A DNA stretch of 64,000 nt. It comes from Stieleria maiorica. Lineage in GTDB: Bacteria > Planctomycetota > Planctomycetia > Pirellulales > Pirellulaceae. The translations under genes were made by a program, and so were the position numbers. The DNA is taken from contig NZ_CP036264.1 in NCBI RefSeq assembly GCF_008035925.1, positions 5,268,402 to 5,332,401 on the forward strand, in the 5' to 3' direction. How positions within the stretch are numbered: position 1 is the stretch's first letter; the number at the start of each line of letters is the position of its first letter. Under the pieces are notes generated by a model, which made no database searches, had not been told where the DNA came from, and saw only the letters and a program-made list of their open reading frames with translations. Shown piece by piece: positions 28,026 to 37,496 of this stretch.

Positions 28026-29129
28026 TTATTCCGCACGCTGCCCGGACGGAAGTCGCCCAACCCGGGACGTTGGCGGCGAAGCTTTACCGAATCGCATCAT
28101 CGCAGCCACGGTCTCCTCAGATGCCCCCGATGAAGCGACGACCGCATTAAACTGATTGACCAGTTTTTCGGCGGTCTGGCGATCAGGCTGGGAGAACTCG
28201 CCAGGCGCGTTTCGGAGCATGTTCTGCAGAACCAGCAATGACATCATGGGCTGAGCAGCAAGCCCTTCTTCGGTGAAACCAAGCCACATTTTTTGCCAAG
28301 CGCGTCCAACGTCTACATCGCTCTGCTCTCCACCGTCGCCGGTGGAGCAGACCAACAAGAATCCCGACGCACTGCCGGCTAAACGCTTGGCGACGCGAGA
28401 AAAAGCTCTGCGGCCCCCGAACAGCTTCACCAAACTGTCAGAAGGGGAAAGTGATTTAAGAACTCGCAGGGCAATGCGATCAGCAAGAGCAACTTCCAAT
28501 GAGCCGAGCGACAGGCCCTCCTCAACCGGCTCGTGAATCGGTCGATCAAACCGCACCTTGGACAGAAAACCATTCCTGACCGATTTGGTACCGAGCATGA
28601 TGGCGTCAGCACGCGAGATTAAGTCTACAAGCTCGCCCAATAAGCTCGGATCGGTAAGCAAGCAAACCTTCGCGTTTTGAACACTCTGCCCCACCTCGCA
28701 AAGACGCTGCAAGCAATCGGGAGGCAACGTCATTTGTTGATAGGCGCGTCGATTGGTCACACGGCGGCGGACAACATCTTCGATCGTTCCTGGCTCTGAT
28801 GTGGCTCGTTCCACGGTGAAGCGAACCAGCCCTTCGAATTCCAGCGGTTCGACTCGATAATCCCACCGGTTGAATGCGGCTGTGCGACTCATGTTCTCTA
28901 ACGCCGCCCCCAAGGCCATCCTTGACATCCCTTGCCCGGCATTCATTGGTGAAGGGTCTCGAGCCGGGACGATATCCAACACGATTGACCGCCGCTCCCT
29001 ATCAACCGAAAACTTCCAAGGCTGTGTATTGTCACCCGATGGGGCGAGACTTGCAGCCTCCAGCAGCACGTCGACCACGTCGCATGAATCCATCACGAGC
29101 TCCTCGGAAAGTACAGTTGCAGAACTCAT
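28026..29129 (-). CDS. Nitroreductase-fold protein (Acg/MoeY-like)
   Basis: A 367-residue protein of the FMN-dependent nitroreductase superfamily. LLEAASLAPSGDNTQPWKF near residues 20-40 is the characteristic FMN/substrate motif. The length, well above the ~200 residues of simple nitroreductases, resembles the Acg/MoeY-type group with two half-domains; RRRVTNRRAYQ near residue 125 is also typical of that group. It ends the minus-strand series that starts with the regulator and FeeM-like genes. In the mycobacterial MoeY protein a nitroreductase domain is fused to an E1-like domain, and a separate ThiF-like gene lies at 8893-9903 here. Its reaction in this cluster is unknown. Confidence 0.8.
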   Translation of the reverse strand: MSSATVLSEELVMDSCDVVDVLLEAASLAPSGDNTQPWKFSVDRERRSIVLDIVPARDPSPMNAGQGMSRMALGAALENMSRTAAFNRWDYRVEPLEFEGLVRFTVERATSEPGTIEDVVRRRVTNRRAYQQMTLPPDCLQRLCEVGQSVQNAKVCLLTDPSLLGELVDLISRADAIMLGTKSVRNGFLSKVRFDRPIHEPVEEGLSLGSLEVALADRIALRVLKSLSPSDSLVKLFGGRRAFSRVAKRLAGSASGFLLVCSTGDGGEQSDVDVGRAWQKMWLGFTEEGLAAQPMMSLLVLQNMLRNAPGEFSQPDRQTAEKLVNQFNAVVASSGASEETVAAMMRFGKASPPTSRVGRLPSGQRAE

Positions 29130-29334
29130 TTTATGTTGGCCATTTGAATTGAAGAATAGCGGTTAAAGCAGCTTGCCGCCGATTCGAGGTAATCCATGGG
29201 GCGAACCGCTGGGAACACGGATTTGCACCTCCAACGACAACTTCATGCAGGAGGCAATCCAGAACCTAAGTTTGTGCGGTTCACACCTGTTTCACCGAAT
29301 CTGCCCCTCGTCTCCAGTCTCGGTCAGCATGGCA

Positions 29335-29700
29335 CTATCCGTCGCTATCGCTGCCCAAAGTGTGGACGATTTCTTCACAGACCGAGGGTCGCTCCGTCGC
29401 TAGATCAGTTTCACTGACCTGTAGCAACTCGTTCAGGAGGTCGGGAATGCTTGATCGGCAGATCTCGATCGTTGCGTGCTCGCGTTTCCAGTTGGCTAAC
29501 CAGCTGGCATCTTCAAGCAGGCCGCGAAATTCCGCGATGCCGGGAAAGGCATCACTGTCATCAGCCAGGATTTCACTCAACTGCTTGCACCAACACACTG
29601 CACGCTCCTTTGTCAAGCGAATGGAGCGTGTGGACATCTGACGATCACCGACAAGGTCTTGAAGATGATCACCTCTTTGGATCTGTTTGTTGGATGTCAT
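29335..29700 (-). CDS. Hypothetical protein between ketosynthase and nitroreductase genes
   Basis: About 121 residues starting MTSNKQIQRGD. The protein is acidic, probably mostly helical, with three cysteines and no signal peptide or recognised motif. It starts 42 nt after the ketosynthase stop on the same strand, which supports its being a real operon member. An upstream in-frame start at 29724 would leave only 18 nt. The function is unknown; the helical, acidic character would allow a carrier-like or partner role, but no Ser-phosphopantetheine motif is seen. Confidence 0.55.
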   Translation of the reverse strand: MTSNKQIQRGDHLQDLVGDRQMSTRSIRLTKERAVCWCKQLSEILADDSDAFPGIAEFRGLLEDASWLANWKREHATIEICRSSIPDLLNELLQVSETDLATERPSVCEEIVHTLGSDSDG

Positions 29701-29742
29701 GACTGTGTTCTCGAGGGGGGGCAAATCGTCCAGGGAATACGG

Positions 29743-30975
29743 CTAGTTGAACTTGCGAAATGCGAGGCATGCGTTCTGACCACCAAACCCGCACGAGTTG
29801 GAGATCGCGATGTTAATCCGTCGTTCACGCGCCACGAGCGGTGTGTAGTCGAGTGGGCATTCTGGATCCGGATTGTTTAGATTCGCTGTGGGCGGAACGA
29901 CGTTCTCGTGTAAAGCCAGAACGCTATAGACCGCTTCGATTCCGCCCGCGCCTCCAAGACAGTGCCCCGTAACGCCCTTCGTAGAAGAAACAGAGATAGA
30001 ATCGGCGTGCGTCCCAAACACCGTTTCAATGGCCTCACTTTCCATCGAATCGTTTGTTTTGGTTGATGTGCCGTGCGCATTGACGTAGTCGACTTGATCC
30101 GCGTTGATCTGTCCGGACTCAAGTGCCATTCGAATGGAACGCGCCAACCCCTCGGCTTTCGGTCCTGGAGTCGTGATGTGGAAGGCATCGGCGGACGCTC
30201 CGTACCCGGCCAATTCCGCGTAGATTTTCGCCCCTCTTGATTTAGCTTGCTCAAGTTCTTCGAGCACAAGCACACCACTTCCCTCTCCCATGACAAACCC
30301 GTCACGGTCGGCATCAAAGGGGCGGGACGCTGACTCTGGTGAGTCATTTCGTCGACTCAGTGCGCGCATCCGATCGAAGCACGCGATCGAAAGTGGACAG
30401 ATCGCCGCTTCGGCACCTCCGGCGACCATCATGTCCGCCTCGCCATCGCGAATCAGGCGTGCCGCTTCACCGAGGGCATGCGCACCACTTGCACACGCAG
30501 AAGCGATTGAGAAATTTGGCCCTTTGAGCTGATGCCGAATGGCGACAAATCCTGAAGCCATATTGGGGATCGCATACGGCAACGTGAGCGGCGAAATCTT
30601 GCTTACACCGCGGCGATCAAGGGTCAGCGCACTCTCGGCGATATCCCCAAATCCACCGATTCCGACACCGATCAGGCATCCGCATCGAGGTCCATGTGCC
30701 GACTCATCTATCTGCGCGTCGGCAATCGCCTCGCTCGAAGCCACGCTGGCCATTTGAACGAATCGAGATGTCTGTCGAGCGGTTTTAGCTCCCAAGAGAC
30801 CGGATGCATCGAAGTCCGTAATCTCGCCGGCAAACGTGACGGGCAAGCCTGCCGTGTCAAAATGACTAATTGCCTTTACGGCGGACCGCCCGGAGATCGC
30901 TGTTTCCCAGGCAGCAGATACGTTAACGCCTGTTGGTGCAACGATCCCTAGTCCTGTGACTACTACCCTACGCAT
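29743..30975 (-). CDS. Beta-ketoacyl-ACP synthase II-like (FabF family)
   Basis: A 410-residue condensing enzyme. The full Cys-His-His triad is present: C161 in SIASACASGAHALG, H301 in NAHGTSTKTND and H338 in STKGVTGHCLGGAGG; the preceding Lys is also conserved. Such enzymes elongate acyl-ACP with malonyl-ACP. Being isolated from other fab genes and sitting among FeeM-like acyltransferases suggests a dedicated role in acyl-chain supply rather than general fatty-acid synthesis, but this is inference. The ATG at 30975 is preferred to the TTG one codon upstream. Confidence 0.9.
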   Translation of the reverse strand: MRRVVVTGLGIVAPTGVNVSAAWETAISGRSAVKAISHFDTAGLPVTFAGEITDFDASGLLGAKTARQTSRFVQMASVASSEAIADAQIDESAHGPRCGCLIGVGIGGFGDIAESALTLDRRGVSKISPLTLPYAIPNMASGFVAIRHQLKGPNFSIASACASGAHALGEAARLIRDGEADMMVAGGAEAAICPLSIACFDRMRALSRRNDSPESASRPFDADRDGFVMGEGSGVLVLEELEQAKSRGAKIYAELAGYGASADAFHITTPGPKAEGLARSIRMALESGQINADQVDYVNAHGTSTKTNDSMESEAIETVFGTHADSISVSSTKGVTGHCLGGAGGIEAVYSVLALHENVVPPTANLNNPDPECPLDYTPLVARERRINIAISNSCGFGGQNACLAFRKFN

Positions 30976-31136
30976 CAATTTTCCCCATGTACGATTAAGA
31001 CTTAGGGAAAATTAGGACACACACGCGTGCACGACGCACCACGTCGTGCGAATGCTGCGATCCAATACCAGATGGAGGTGTTCGGTGGTAGGACTCGGAG
31101 GGTCGTAACGATGATTCGTGATGTGACCTCGCCGCG

Positions 31137-32009
31137 TTAAGCAGCCATCGGTACGAAACTGTCCACCGATTTCAGCACTCTCTTCTTGAAATACTCCTTT
31201 TCAGCCGACGTCATTCGCGGTCCATCAAGCTTCCACGGTTCGTGCTCGGTTCCATAGATTCTGTCGTAGAACAAATAGCGCTCGCGATCCAGTCGGGCGA
31301 AGTCGTGCAAACAAAGGACCGCGGGATTGCCTTCGACAGCGTCGTAGCGTTTCACGTCGGTGCACGGGATGCAGCCGAACATCTTTTGGTAGGCTTTGGC
31401 GTGGCGAGGGTGCACGGCCAACAACAGTCGATCGACACCACGGCGACGGGCGACCCGGACTGTCAAGCTCATCATCTTGACCAGCATATCCAGACGCTCC
31501 CGTTGAGTGAGTCGATCGCATTGACTGGCCATGCATGACACCTCGGCAAGCTTAACTCCGCAAGACCGCATCGAATCAATCTCCGCCGGAAACAGAGATT
31601 CAGCCGGAAGTCCGAGTTCACCGTCGCGGACCAATGTGACCGTAAAGTCGACCACCCCATCCCGCCTGGACACCATCACATCGGTCGTATCGAGCAGGTG
31701 GTGCGGGATCACTCGCATCCCTTGAACGTTGTCGCCTGTAAGCCCCGTCCGAAGGTACATCCGATGGACCAGCGAGAATGCTTCGCTCCGATCGTCCGTC
31801 GACTGACAGACGGTCATCCCATCGCGGTCAAGCCCACCGCCACGTCGGCCGCGGTATTGGAGCGGCTCCGACTCGACGACAAGTGGGTGGTGTCGACGAT
31901 TAACCCGATCCGAAACCCGAACTTCGTGACTGCTGTACGAAATGCTCACAATTGGATCCCCCCAAAGGTGCAGACAAGAGAACAAAGAAATGAGATTGAA
32001 ATTCGCCAT
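31137..32009 (-). CDS. FeeM-like N-acyl amino acid synthase, paralogue 1
   Basis: A 290-residue GNAT-fold protein of the FeeM/N-acyl amino acid synthase type, a family related to LuxI autoinducer synthases and to acyltransferases annotated as exosortase/PEP-CTERM-associated. Key features: AFSLVHRMYLRTGL (~77-90), MRVIPHHLLDTTDV (~98-111), a LGLPAE loop (~132), KLAEVSCMAS (~153-162) and the HPRHAKAY signature (200-207). Family members transfer a long acyl chain from acyl-ACP to an amine, usually of an amino acid. The start lies 6 nt after the stop of the receiver-like gene, so the two are probably translated together. The amine and chain length are unknown. Confidence 0.82.
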   Translation of the reverse strand: MANFNLISLFSCLHLWGDPIVSISYSSHEVRVSDRVNRRHHPLVVESEPLQYRGRRGGGLDRDGMTVCQSTDDRSEAFSLVHRMYLRTGLTGDNVQGMRVIPHHLLDTTDVMVSRRDGVVDFTVTLVRDGELGLPAESLFPAEIDSMRSCGVKLAEVSCMASQCDRLTQRERLDMLVKMMSLTVRVARRRGVDRLLLAVHPRHAKAYQKMFGCIPCTDVKRYDAVEGNPAVLCLHDFARLDRERYLFYDRIYGTEHEPWKLDGPRMTSAEKEYFKKRVLKSVDSFVPMAA

Positions 32010-32015
32010 CGACGA

Positions 32016-32363
32016 TCAGGCGGATTCTTCCATCTGACGAAGCGACTTGGCGAAGCCAAAGAACGTGGCTAACGAATCCAACTGGATCTGCGCGCAGCCG
32101 CCCTGTTCGTTCGGGCAAAACCGCACGACACTCAGATTGGGATGACAGCCATAGACGTGGGACAAGACACCTTCCAAGGCAGCACTTTGTTCCCAGGAGT
32201 GAATCCACAAATCGGGTTTCTCGCGATTGATTAGCACGAGAATCTCGAGAACACTCTGTGCCTCTCCGACCAATTCAAATTCGGGTTCTGAATTCAAAAA
32301 TCGCTTTAGCAATTGAGCGTGGAGTTGATGCTCGATCGTGAGCAAGATGCGCGTCGATTTCAT
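32016..32363 (-). CDS. Receiver-like protein lacking the phospho-acceptor
   Basis: About 116 residues with the beta-alpha rhythm of a response-regulator receiver domain (TRILLTIEHQLHAQLLKRFL start, then FELVGEAQS and REKPDLWIHSW). The Asp expected at the end of strand 3 is replaced (PDLWIHS instead of PDLVLLD), so classical phosphorylation is unlikely. It has no output domain. The start MKSTRI is chosen because the upstream in-frame extension lacks fold character. It lies directly upstream of, and probably in one transcript with, FeeM-like paralogue 1, where it could act as a binding partner or phosphorylation-independent sensor. Confidence 0.6.
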   Translation of the reverse strand: MKSTRILLTIEHQLHAQLLKRFLNSEPEFELVGEAQSVLEILVLINREKPDLWIHSWEQSAALEGVLSHVYGCHPNLSVVRFCPNEQGGCAQIQLDSLATFFGFAKSLRQMEESA

Positions 32364-32800
32364 AGATGGTTCCGATTCCAGGTTGATCGCCGTATTCCCT
32401 ACGACGGGCAAAAGTGTGGTTGGAGACGCACGTCTTTGCTATGGATCACCAGAACCAAAAAGGGATCAAAATTGACACGAAATCGGGGCATAAAAGAACT
32501 AGCTCTTTGGCACCAACTCCTAGCACCAAGGAACAGCGCCTCCGCCGATCGACCGAGCAAATGATCCGCAAAAACCGGCACGAAACACGGTTCCACCAAG
32601 CGTCTGCACAAGCCAATCCGCACGAGCAAGATCGCTCACCGACCAGACCACTGCGACTCACTGCCGCACCGCGTCCACGTCATCGGAATGAACCAACGGG
32701 AAGCGGACGTTGAATCACCTCGACTTCACCGTCAGGCTGATTTCCCCCGTCCGGCCTCGCCGCGGAGGCAAGGTAGACGCGGCCCCCCGAGCAGAGTTTA
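32364..32800. other. Intergenic region, 437 nt
   Basis: No gene is supported on either strand; short open frames are Arg/Ser-rich shadows. The promoter for the receiver-like/FeeM pair should lie in the 32364-32500 part. Confidence 0.4.
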
Positions 32801-33484
32801 TCAGCGGGGTAGATTGCGGGCCGACTTCACTTGGTTTTGCTGCCTTGCCAGATCAACGACTTCGACCCGATTCTCCGCATCGAACTTTTCCAGAATACTC
32901 CGCACATGATTCTTCACCGTGAAGAGAGACACCGAGAGCTGGGCAGCAATTTCTTTGTTGCTCTTTCGTTCATTGAGCAATTCAAGCACTTCATGTTCAC
33001 GCGGGGTCAACCGTTTTTCTTTCGATAGCGGACGCGGTTGCCAATCAGTCCCTTGGTTAAACCGTGCGATTTCAGACAGCATCTTCGAAACGATTTCTTG
33101 CGAGCAAAACGCTTCCCCCGCGAGCACTCGGGTGATGGCCGTCGACAAGTCTTGGAGCGACGATTGCTCCAGCACACATCCATGCGCCCCCACACCGATG
33201 CATTCGAAAAGCTGATCGTGCTGCTCGGGCACCAACAAGATGATCTTTGTTGAGAGAGAGTTGGCTTTGAGGAATCGCGAAATGGCGATGGACAGTCCGT
33301 CGGGCAGGTTCAGATCGAGCAACACGACATCGGCGGCAAGATGCTGCAACTCATCGACAGACGACAATTCACCATGATCCACTGGAACCACGTCAAGTTG
33401 ATCAGTCCCGACCAAATAGGTCTTCAGACAATCACGTAACAATCGATTGCGGTGAAAGACTGCTAGACGTTTTCGCTTTTCCAT
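32801..33484 (-). CDS. LuxR/NarL-type response regulator with atypical receiver
   Basis: A 227-residue DNA-binding regulator. The receiver domain (1-120) keeps the phospho-acceptor D57 (VVLLDLNLPDG), but the conserved Thr/Ser is Val (IILLVPEQ) and the conserved Lys is Glu (GAHGCVLEQSS). The C-terminal LuxR helix-turn-helix (about 157-215) is standard: LTPREHEVLELL, NKEIAAQLSVSLFTVKNHV. The start MEKRKR at 33484 is chosen; 78 in-frame residues upstream look non-coding. No histidine kinase gene is adjacent. It lies between FeeM paralogues 1 and 2 and is the obvious candidate regulator of the cluster. Confidence 0.85.
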   Translation of the reverse strand: MEKRKRLAVFHRNRLLRDCLKTYLVGTDQLDVVPVDHGELSSVDELQHLAADVVLLDLNLPDGLSIAISRFLKANSLSTKIILLVPEQHDQLFECIGVGAHGCVLEQSSLQDLSTAITRVLAGEAFCSQEIVSKMLSEIARFNQGTDWQPRPLSKEKRLTPREHEVLELLNERKSNKEIAAQLSVSLFTVKNHVRSILEKFDAENRVEVVDLARQQNQVKSARNLPR

Positions 33485-33820
33485 TTGCCTCACGATGAAT
33501 GAGATTGACCAAAGGGCTTCACTCCAGTTCGAGGCCCGTCTCGGAAAGAAACGAGGCCGCCACATGAGTACGCGTACCTTGGCCTTCAGCCCCGTATTGA
33601 GATAGAGATGCCGACACAGAGACAGCCACCCGCCCGAATCCAGGGCGTTGAAGTGCGGTCCCATGTGGGGAGAATTACCAGCAAACCAACCATGCTCACC
33701 CAAAGGATGTACTTGCAAAAGACTCGGTGAGTATAGCGGTTGCGCCTACTGGGGCAAATTGGGCGCATGCGCAGAATGCGACGAAGAGGAGACCCATCGC
33801 GGCCCTGCAGAGGGGTGTCG
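33485..33820. other. Intergenic region, 336 nt
   Basis: Nothing beyond the presumed promoter of the LuxR-type regulator is supported; no repeat or RNA gene was seen. Confidence 0.4.
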
Positions 33821-34693
33821 TCAGCTAAAATGCTGAACTGTTGGCGACTGTACTGGAAGGCTGAACACTGGTCCCACACCCGACCTCTCGAGTTTTTTCT
33901 CGCCTCCTTCGTCAAGCTGAGTCAACGCCGCATAGAAGTGTGCTCGCGTTTCCTCGTCCCAAACGTAGGGGGCCAATTCCTCAGGCGAATACGGTTGCTG
34001 GAACAGGAAGTCATGGACGGCGCTTCCGCGTCGCTCTTCAAAATCAAAAAGGAGTGGCACGGCCGGACTTCCCTGTACATATGGACATTCACGGATCTCG
34101 CCGATTCGCCGGAACCCGAGTTGCCGCATGTAAAATCGGGCGTGACGCGGGTGAGTCGCAACGATCAAACCGTCGTATGCTCGACTTACGGCGGCTTGAG
34201 CGATCAGACAAGAAAGGAAGCGGAAGACCTCAATGAACCGCAGTTTCGCATCACGACGATCGGCCAAACAACCGATCTCGGCCAGCCGCAAACCACGGTT
34301 ACGAACCTCATCGATTTCCTTTCGATACATCGTTTCTGCCGGTAGCCCAAGATCGCTGTCGGCGATCATGCTTGCCGTGGAAACCACCACATCACTCATC
34401 GTGGCGACAACGACGTCCGTCTCGCGTAGAAAATGCTGTCGCAGGAGACGCATCCCCAATGGGTTCGGTTTCTGAAGTCCGGCTTGGACATACGAGTGGT
34501 GAACCAGCTTGAAGGCCTGTTCCAGATGAGAACGTGATCGCGCGATGGAAAGGTGCAGTTGGCCGTCTTCACTGGTGCTAGTACGTTCGCTGGCAACCGA
34601 GATGAACATATTTGAACCGAGATCAATGCGGAAAAGTTGGAGAAGAGCGATCCGTTTGCGAAAATCTGATTGGGCAAGTGGCAGCTCAGTCAC
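33821..34693 (-). CDS. FeeM-like N-acyl amino acid synthase, paralogue 2
   Basis: A 290-residue member of the same GNAT-like family as the genes at 31137, 34947 and 45171. Matching blocks are AFKLVHHSYVQAGL (60-73), a LGLPAE loop (115-120), LRLAEIGCLAD (135-145) and HPRHARFY (181-188). It has a ~50-residue N-terminal extension and a Pro/Val-rich C-terminal tail of its own. An internal ATG at 34609 is an alternative start. Divergence between the paralogues is high outside these blocks, which suggests different acyl or amine partners rather than redundancy. Confidence 0.8.
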   Translation of the reverse strand: MTELPLAQSDFRKRIALLQLFRIDLGSNMFISVASERTSTSEDGQLHLSIARSRSHLEQAFKLVHHSYVQAGLQKPNPLGMRLLRQHFLRETDVVVATMSDVVVSTASMIADSDLGLPAETMYRKEIDEVRNRGLRLAEIGCLADRRDAKLRFIEVFRFLSCLIAQAAVSRAYDGLIVATHPRHARFYMRQLGFRRIGEIRECPYVQGSPAVPLLFDFEERRGSAVHDFLFQQPYSPEELAPYVWDEETRAHFYAALTQLDEGGEKKLERSGVGPVFSLPVQSPTVQHFS

Positions 34694-34946
34694 TGCCGAT
34701 CCACAAGAACTCTAGGTCGAGCCTGTCCCCGACTTGCGATCGGCAAATCATCTCGACCCAACAATCGCTAGAACCTGGGGTCCGAGAAGGTGAATCTGCC
34801 GATCATGACGATTTCCACCCTTCGCAATGATGCGACGGGAGGCCTAGAATCGCCAGGCTATCCTGGACCTACAGATTCGGGGGGCAAACAAGATTGTGCG
34901 GCCATTCGACAGAATCGGTGGCAAAAACGCTCTTCGAGAGGGGCTG

Positions 34947-35738
34947 CTAAGCAGTCCGTCGATGAATCAAAGTTTTTTCGACAGACGGCAAGAACTCTTG
35001 AAAATAGGAGCTATCGGAGTGACTGAGCCGGTGCGGATCCAACTCGGAATCGCTGAAGTTTCCTTCAAAGTAGAAGTTTCTCCACCGGGGATGGAATCGA
35101 CTTCGTTCGTTGATTCTGCAAAGGATCGGAAGTCCGGGCTGCCCGCATACCTGCTGAATCTCCTCAATGTCACCAATCGGTTCAAACCCCATCGCTCGCC
35201 GGTAGAACTTGGCGTGCCGCGGATGGACAATCGCCACCAGCACGTCCAACCCGATACGCCGCGAAAAGAACGTCATCAGACGCGTCAGTTGGCCGAAGAT
35301 TTCACCGGAGGATCGACTGCGTTCAGGCGTGACCGTCAACGCACAGACCTCGCCAAACGTCTGTTGTTCGGCTCGAAGCCGCGAGGTGATTCCCGCGAAA
35401 TTGGAGTCCATCGGAATTCCTTTGCGATCGCCATCGCGGGTCAGGCTGACTGTCGCGATCACTTCGCCACGTTGCTCGGCGATAAAGACCTGCGTTTCAT
35501 GCCACAAGTGATACGGCATCACGCGCAGCGTTGCAGTGACGTCAGTCGCCAATCCTGTCTCAACATAACGGCGCTGTAGTAGGCTGAATGCTCCGGCGTA
35601 ATCCATTCGACTGCGCGCAATCCGATACGAGATTCGATCAATCGAGATCACGTTTTCCTGATCGGCATCGACTTGGCGGCTGCGGGATCGGGGGGACGCG
35701 ATTCGATCGGAGAGCGGAATGACGTTTCTATTGTTCAT
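34947..35738 (-). CDS. FeeM-like N-acyl amino acid synthase, paralogue 3
   Basis: A 263-residue family member. Conserved blocks are AFSLLQRRYVETGL (~50-63), LRVMPYHLWHETQV (~71-84), GIPMD (~107-111), EVCALTV (~130-136) and HPRHAKFYRRAMGF (172-185). The 45-residue N-terminal arm is basic and Ser-rich. It is the last gene of the minus-strand series; the + strand exporter operon starts 501 nt away on the other side of a shared upstream region. Confidence 0.8.
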   Translation of the reverse strand: MNNRNVIPLSDRIASPRSRSRQVDADQENVISIDRISYRIARSRMDYAGAFSLLQRRYVETGLATDVTATLRVMPYHLWHETQVFIAEQRGEVIATVSLTRDGDRKGIPMDSNFAGITSRLRAEQQTFGEVCALTVTPERSRSSGEIFGQLTRLMTFFSRRIGLDVLVAIVHPRHAKFYRRAMGFEPIGDIEEIQQVCGQPGLPILCRINERSRFHPRWRNFYFEGNFSDSELDPHRLSHSDSSYFQEFLPSVEKTLIHRRTA

Positions 35739-36239
35739 GGGGAATCGATGAGTATTCAGGACCGGCCGGAGTGATCCAGGATTTGTCGTGCTGAATCATC
35801 GCACACTTTGGAGTCGACATCGCAATGTATACATTTGTACGGTGCGATCTCGTACTCACTAGCGAATCACCACGTCGTTGCAACCTCTCCTCCGGCTGCG
35901 ATTGCAAAGGCCGCTTTGGCTTAGCGATCCGCTTTAAGCCGGATATCAAATTCAGCGGCAAGATGTCATCGTCAATTTGTGGCGATGCGAACGGCATTTC
36001 GGGGGGGCTTCGCACCGTTGCAGGGCGAGTGGGACCCCGCGAGATTGAGTGCGAAATCAACACGATCCCTCTAGGGGCCGGAACGCGAAATGCGTGCGAA
36101 TCCGCCCGTCTTCCAGGCTAGTGAGATTCGCCCATTTTCAGCGGGCACCTGTGAAAGTCGTTGCCAGCTTCGTGGTTTTGGAGCAAGATGCTTGGTTGTT
36201 TTTTTTAAGTTCACCTGACACGCTCAGATCTCCGCCGGC
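35739..36239. other. Divergent upstream region, 501 nt
   Basis: This region separates FeeM-like paralogue 3 (minus) from the first exporter operon (plus), so promoters in both directions are expected. No operator, riboswitch or gene was recognised; a TTGTACGG/GTATACAT A/T-rich patch near 35825-35840 is the only feature suggesting a promoter. Confidence 0.4.
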
Positions 36240-37496
36240 ATGCTCGTCCCCCTTTCCCTCCGCATGTTGCTGATCGGCGTCGTGTGCATGTCTGTTGGCT
36301 GTCTGAAGAATGCGTCGAACAGCCACACTGAGCCAGAGCTTGTCACGGTCACGGCCGTGGTTGTGGGGCATCAGCCGTCGTTCACTCGTACCATCAACTA
36401 CTATGGGCGGATCGAGCCGGCACGGCGTACCGAACTCTCGTTCGAGTTCGCCGGACTGCTGAATGAAGTGTCAGTGGACGAGGGGCATGGGGTTTCCGCC
36501 GGAGACGTCGTTGCCAGACTGGACACCAAACTGCTCGAAGCCGAGAAGAGCGAGCTGGTGGCACAGCGTCGATCCGAGGCCGCTGTCCTGGAACGTCTCA
36601 AGCGCGGAGAGCGGGATGAAGTGATTGCTGCGGCGCGAGCGGAAGTGAATCGTTTGGAAGTCGAATTGGAGCGATTCGCCTCCGAAAAGGCTCGCGCAGA
36701 AAAGGCACATGCGGGGCGTTCGATCTCACAAGCGGAATTCGATGCCGCTTTGTTCTCGTACCAAGCCGCAGCCCACTCACTTGAACAAGCCCGAAAGCAA
36801 CTCGAAGAACTCTCCGCCGGGACAAGAATCGAAGACATCCAGGCCCAAGAAGGACGTCTTGCGGCCACCGATGCGCGCATTGAACTGATGGAAATCCGGC
36901 TTGCAAAGTCGACGCTGACCGCACCCTATGATGGCGTCTGCGTGGGACGTATTGTCGATGAGGGTGCGGCACTCGCTCCCGGCCAGCCGGTCTTACGAAT
37001 CAACGAATCGCACCGGTTGGAAGCGAGGTTTGCCGTTGCCAGACGGAATATAAAAAGCATCGACGACACCGAATCATTGCAGATCAATGGACAAGAGTAT
37101 TCGATCTCAGGTGCCCGTCGAGTGATGCAAGTCGATGAAGCAACGCGAACCGTTGACGTCATTTTCCCCATCCAGGTCGGTGCCGAGGACGGCATTTTGC
37201 CCGGGCAGGTCTGCACACTGTCGATTCAACGACACGTTGATTCTGAATGTATTGAGCTTCCGTTTTCCGCTTTGATTTCCAGCGCTCGCGGGCTTTGGTC
37301 GTGCTACGTACTTCAGCAACATGCAAGCGAACCCGACGTCTATTCGGTCAAGAAATACGACGTTCAAATCATCTACACCGATGGCAGACACGTCATCGTT
37401 GCCGCGACGCTCCCAGAGCGCTCGCTCGTCGTCAACGAGGGGGGACACAAAGTGACCCCTTCAATGTTGGTCCGTGTCGTGGGTGTTGATCCATGA
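36240..37496 (+). CDS. RND/HlyD-family periplasmic adaptor lipoprotein, copy 1
   Basis: A 418-residue membrane-fusion protein. The N-terminus has a lipoprotein signal (hydrophobic run to SVGC, Cys at about 21). A biotinyl-lipoyl half-motif ELSFEFAGLLNEVSVDEG is followed by a long alpha-hairpin coiled coil rich in Glu/Arg/Ala (about 100-215). The second lipoyl half STLTAPYDGVCVGRIVDEGA and beta-barrel regions follow. It bridges an inner-membrane RND pump to an outer-membrane channel. ATG 36240 is chosen as the nearest start to the signal. Its stop overlaps the pump gene by 4 nt (ATGA). Confidence 0.88.
   Translation: MLVPLSLRMLLIGVVCMSVGCLKNASNSHTEPELVTVTAVVVGHQPSFTRTINYYGRIEPARRTELSFEFAGLLNEVSVDEGHGVSAGDVVARLDTKLLEAEKSELVAQRRSEAAVLERLKRGERDEVIAAARAEVNRLEVELERFASEKARAEKAHAGRSISQAEFDAALFSYQAAAHSLEQARKQLEELSAGTRIEDIQAQEGRLAATDARIELMEIRLAKSTLTAPYDGVCVGRIVDEGAALAPGQPVLRINESHRLEARFAVARRNIKSIDDTESLQINGQEYSISGARRVMQVDEATRTVDVIFPIQVGAEDGILPGQVCTLSIQRHVDSECIELPFSALISSARGLWSCYVLQQHASEPDVYSVKKYDVQIIYTDGRHVIVAATLPERSLVVNEGGHKVTPSMLVRVVGVDP

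Noticed and set aside
33740..34345. 201-codon + strand open frame opposite FeeM-like paralogue 2
   Set aside because: The minus strand carries a conserved FeeM-like protein; the + frame has shadow-like composition.
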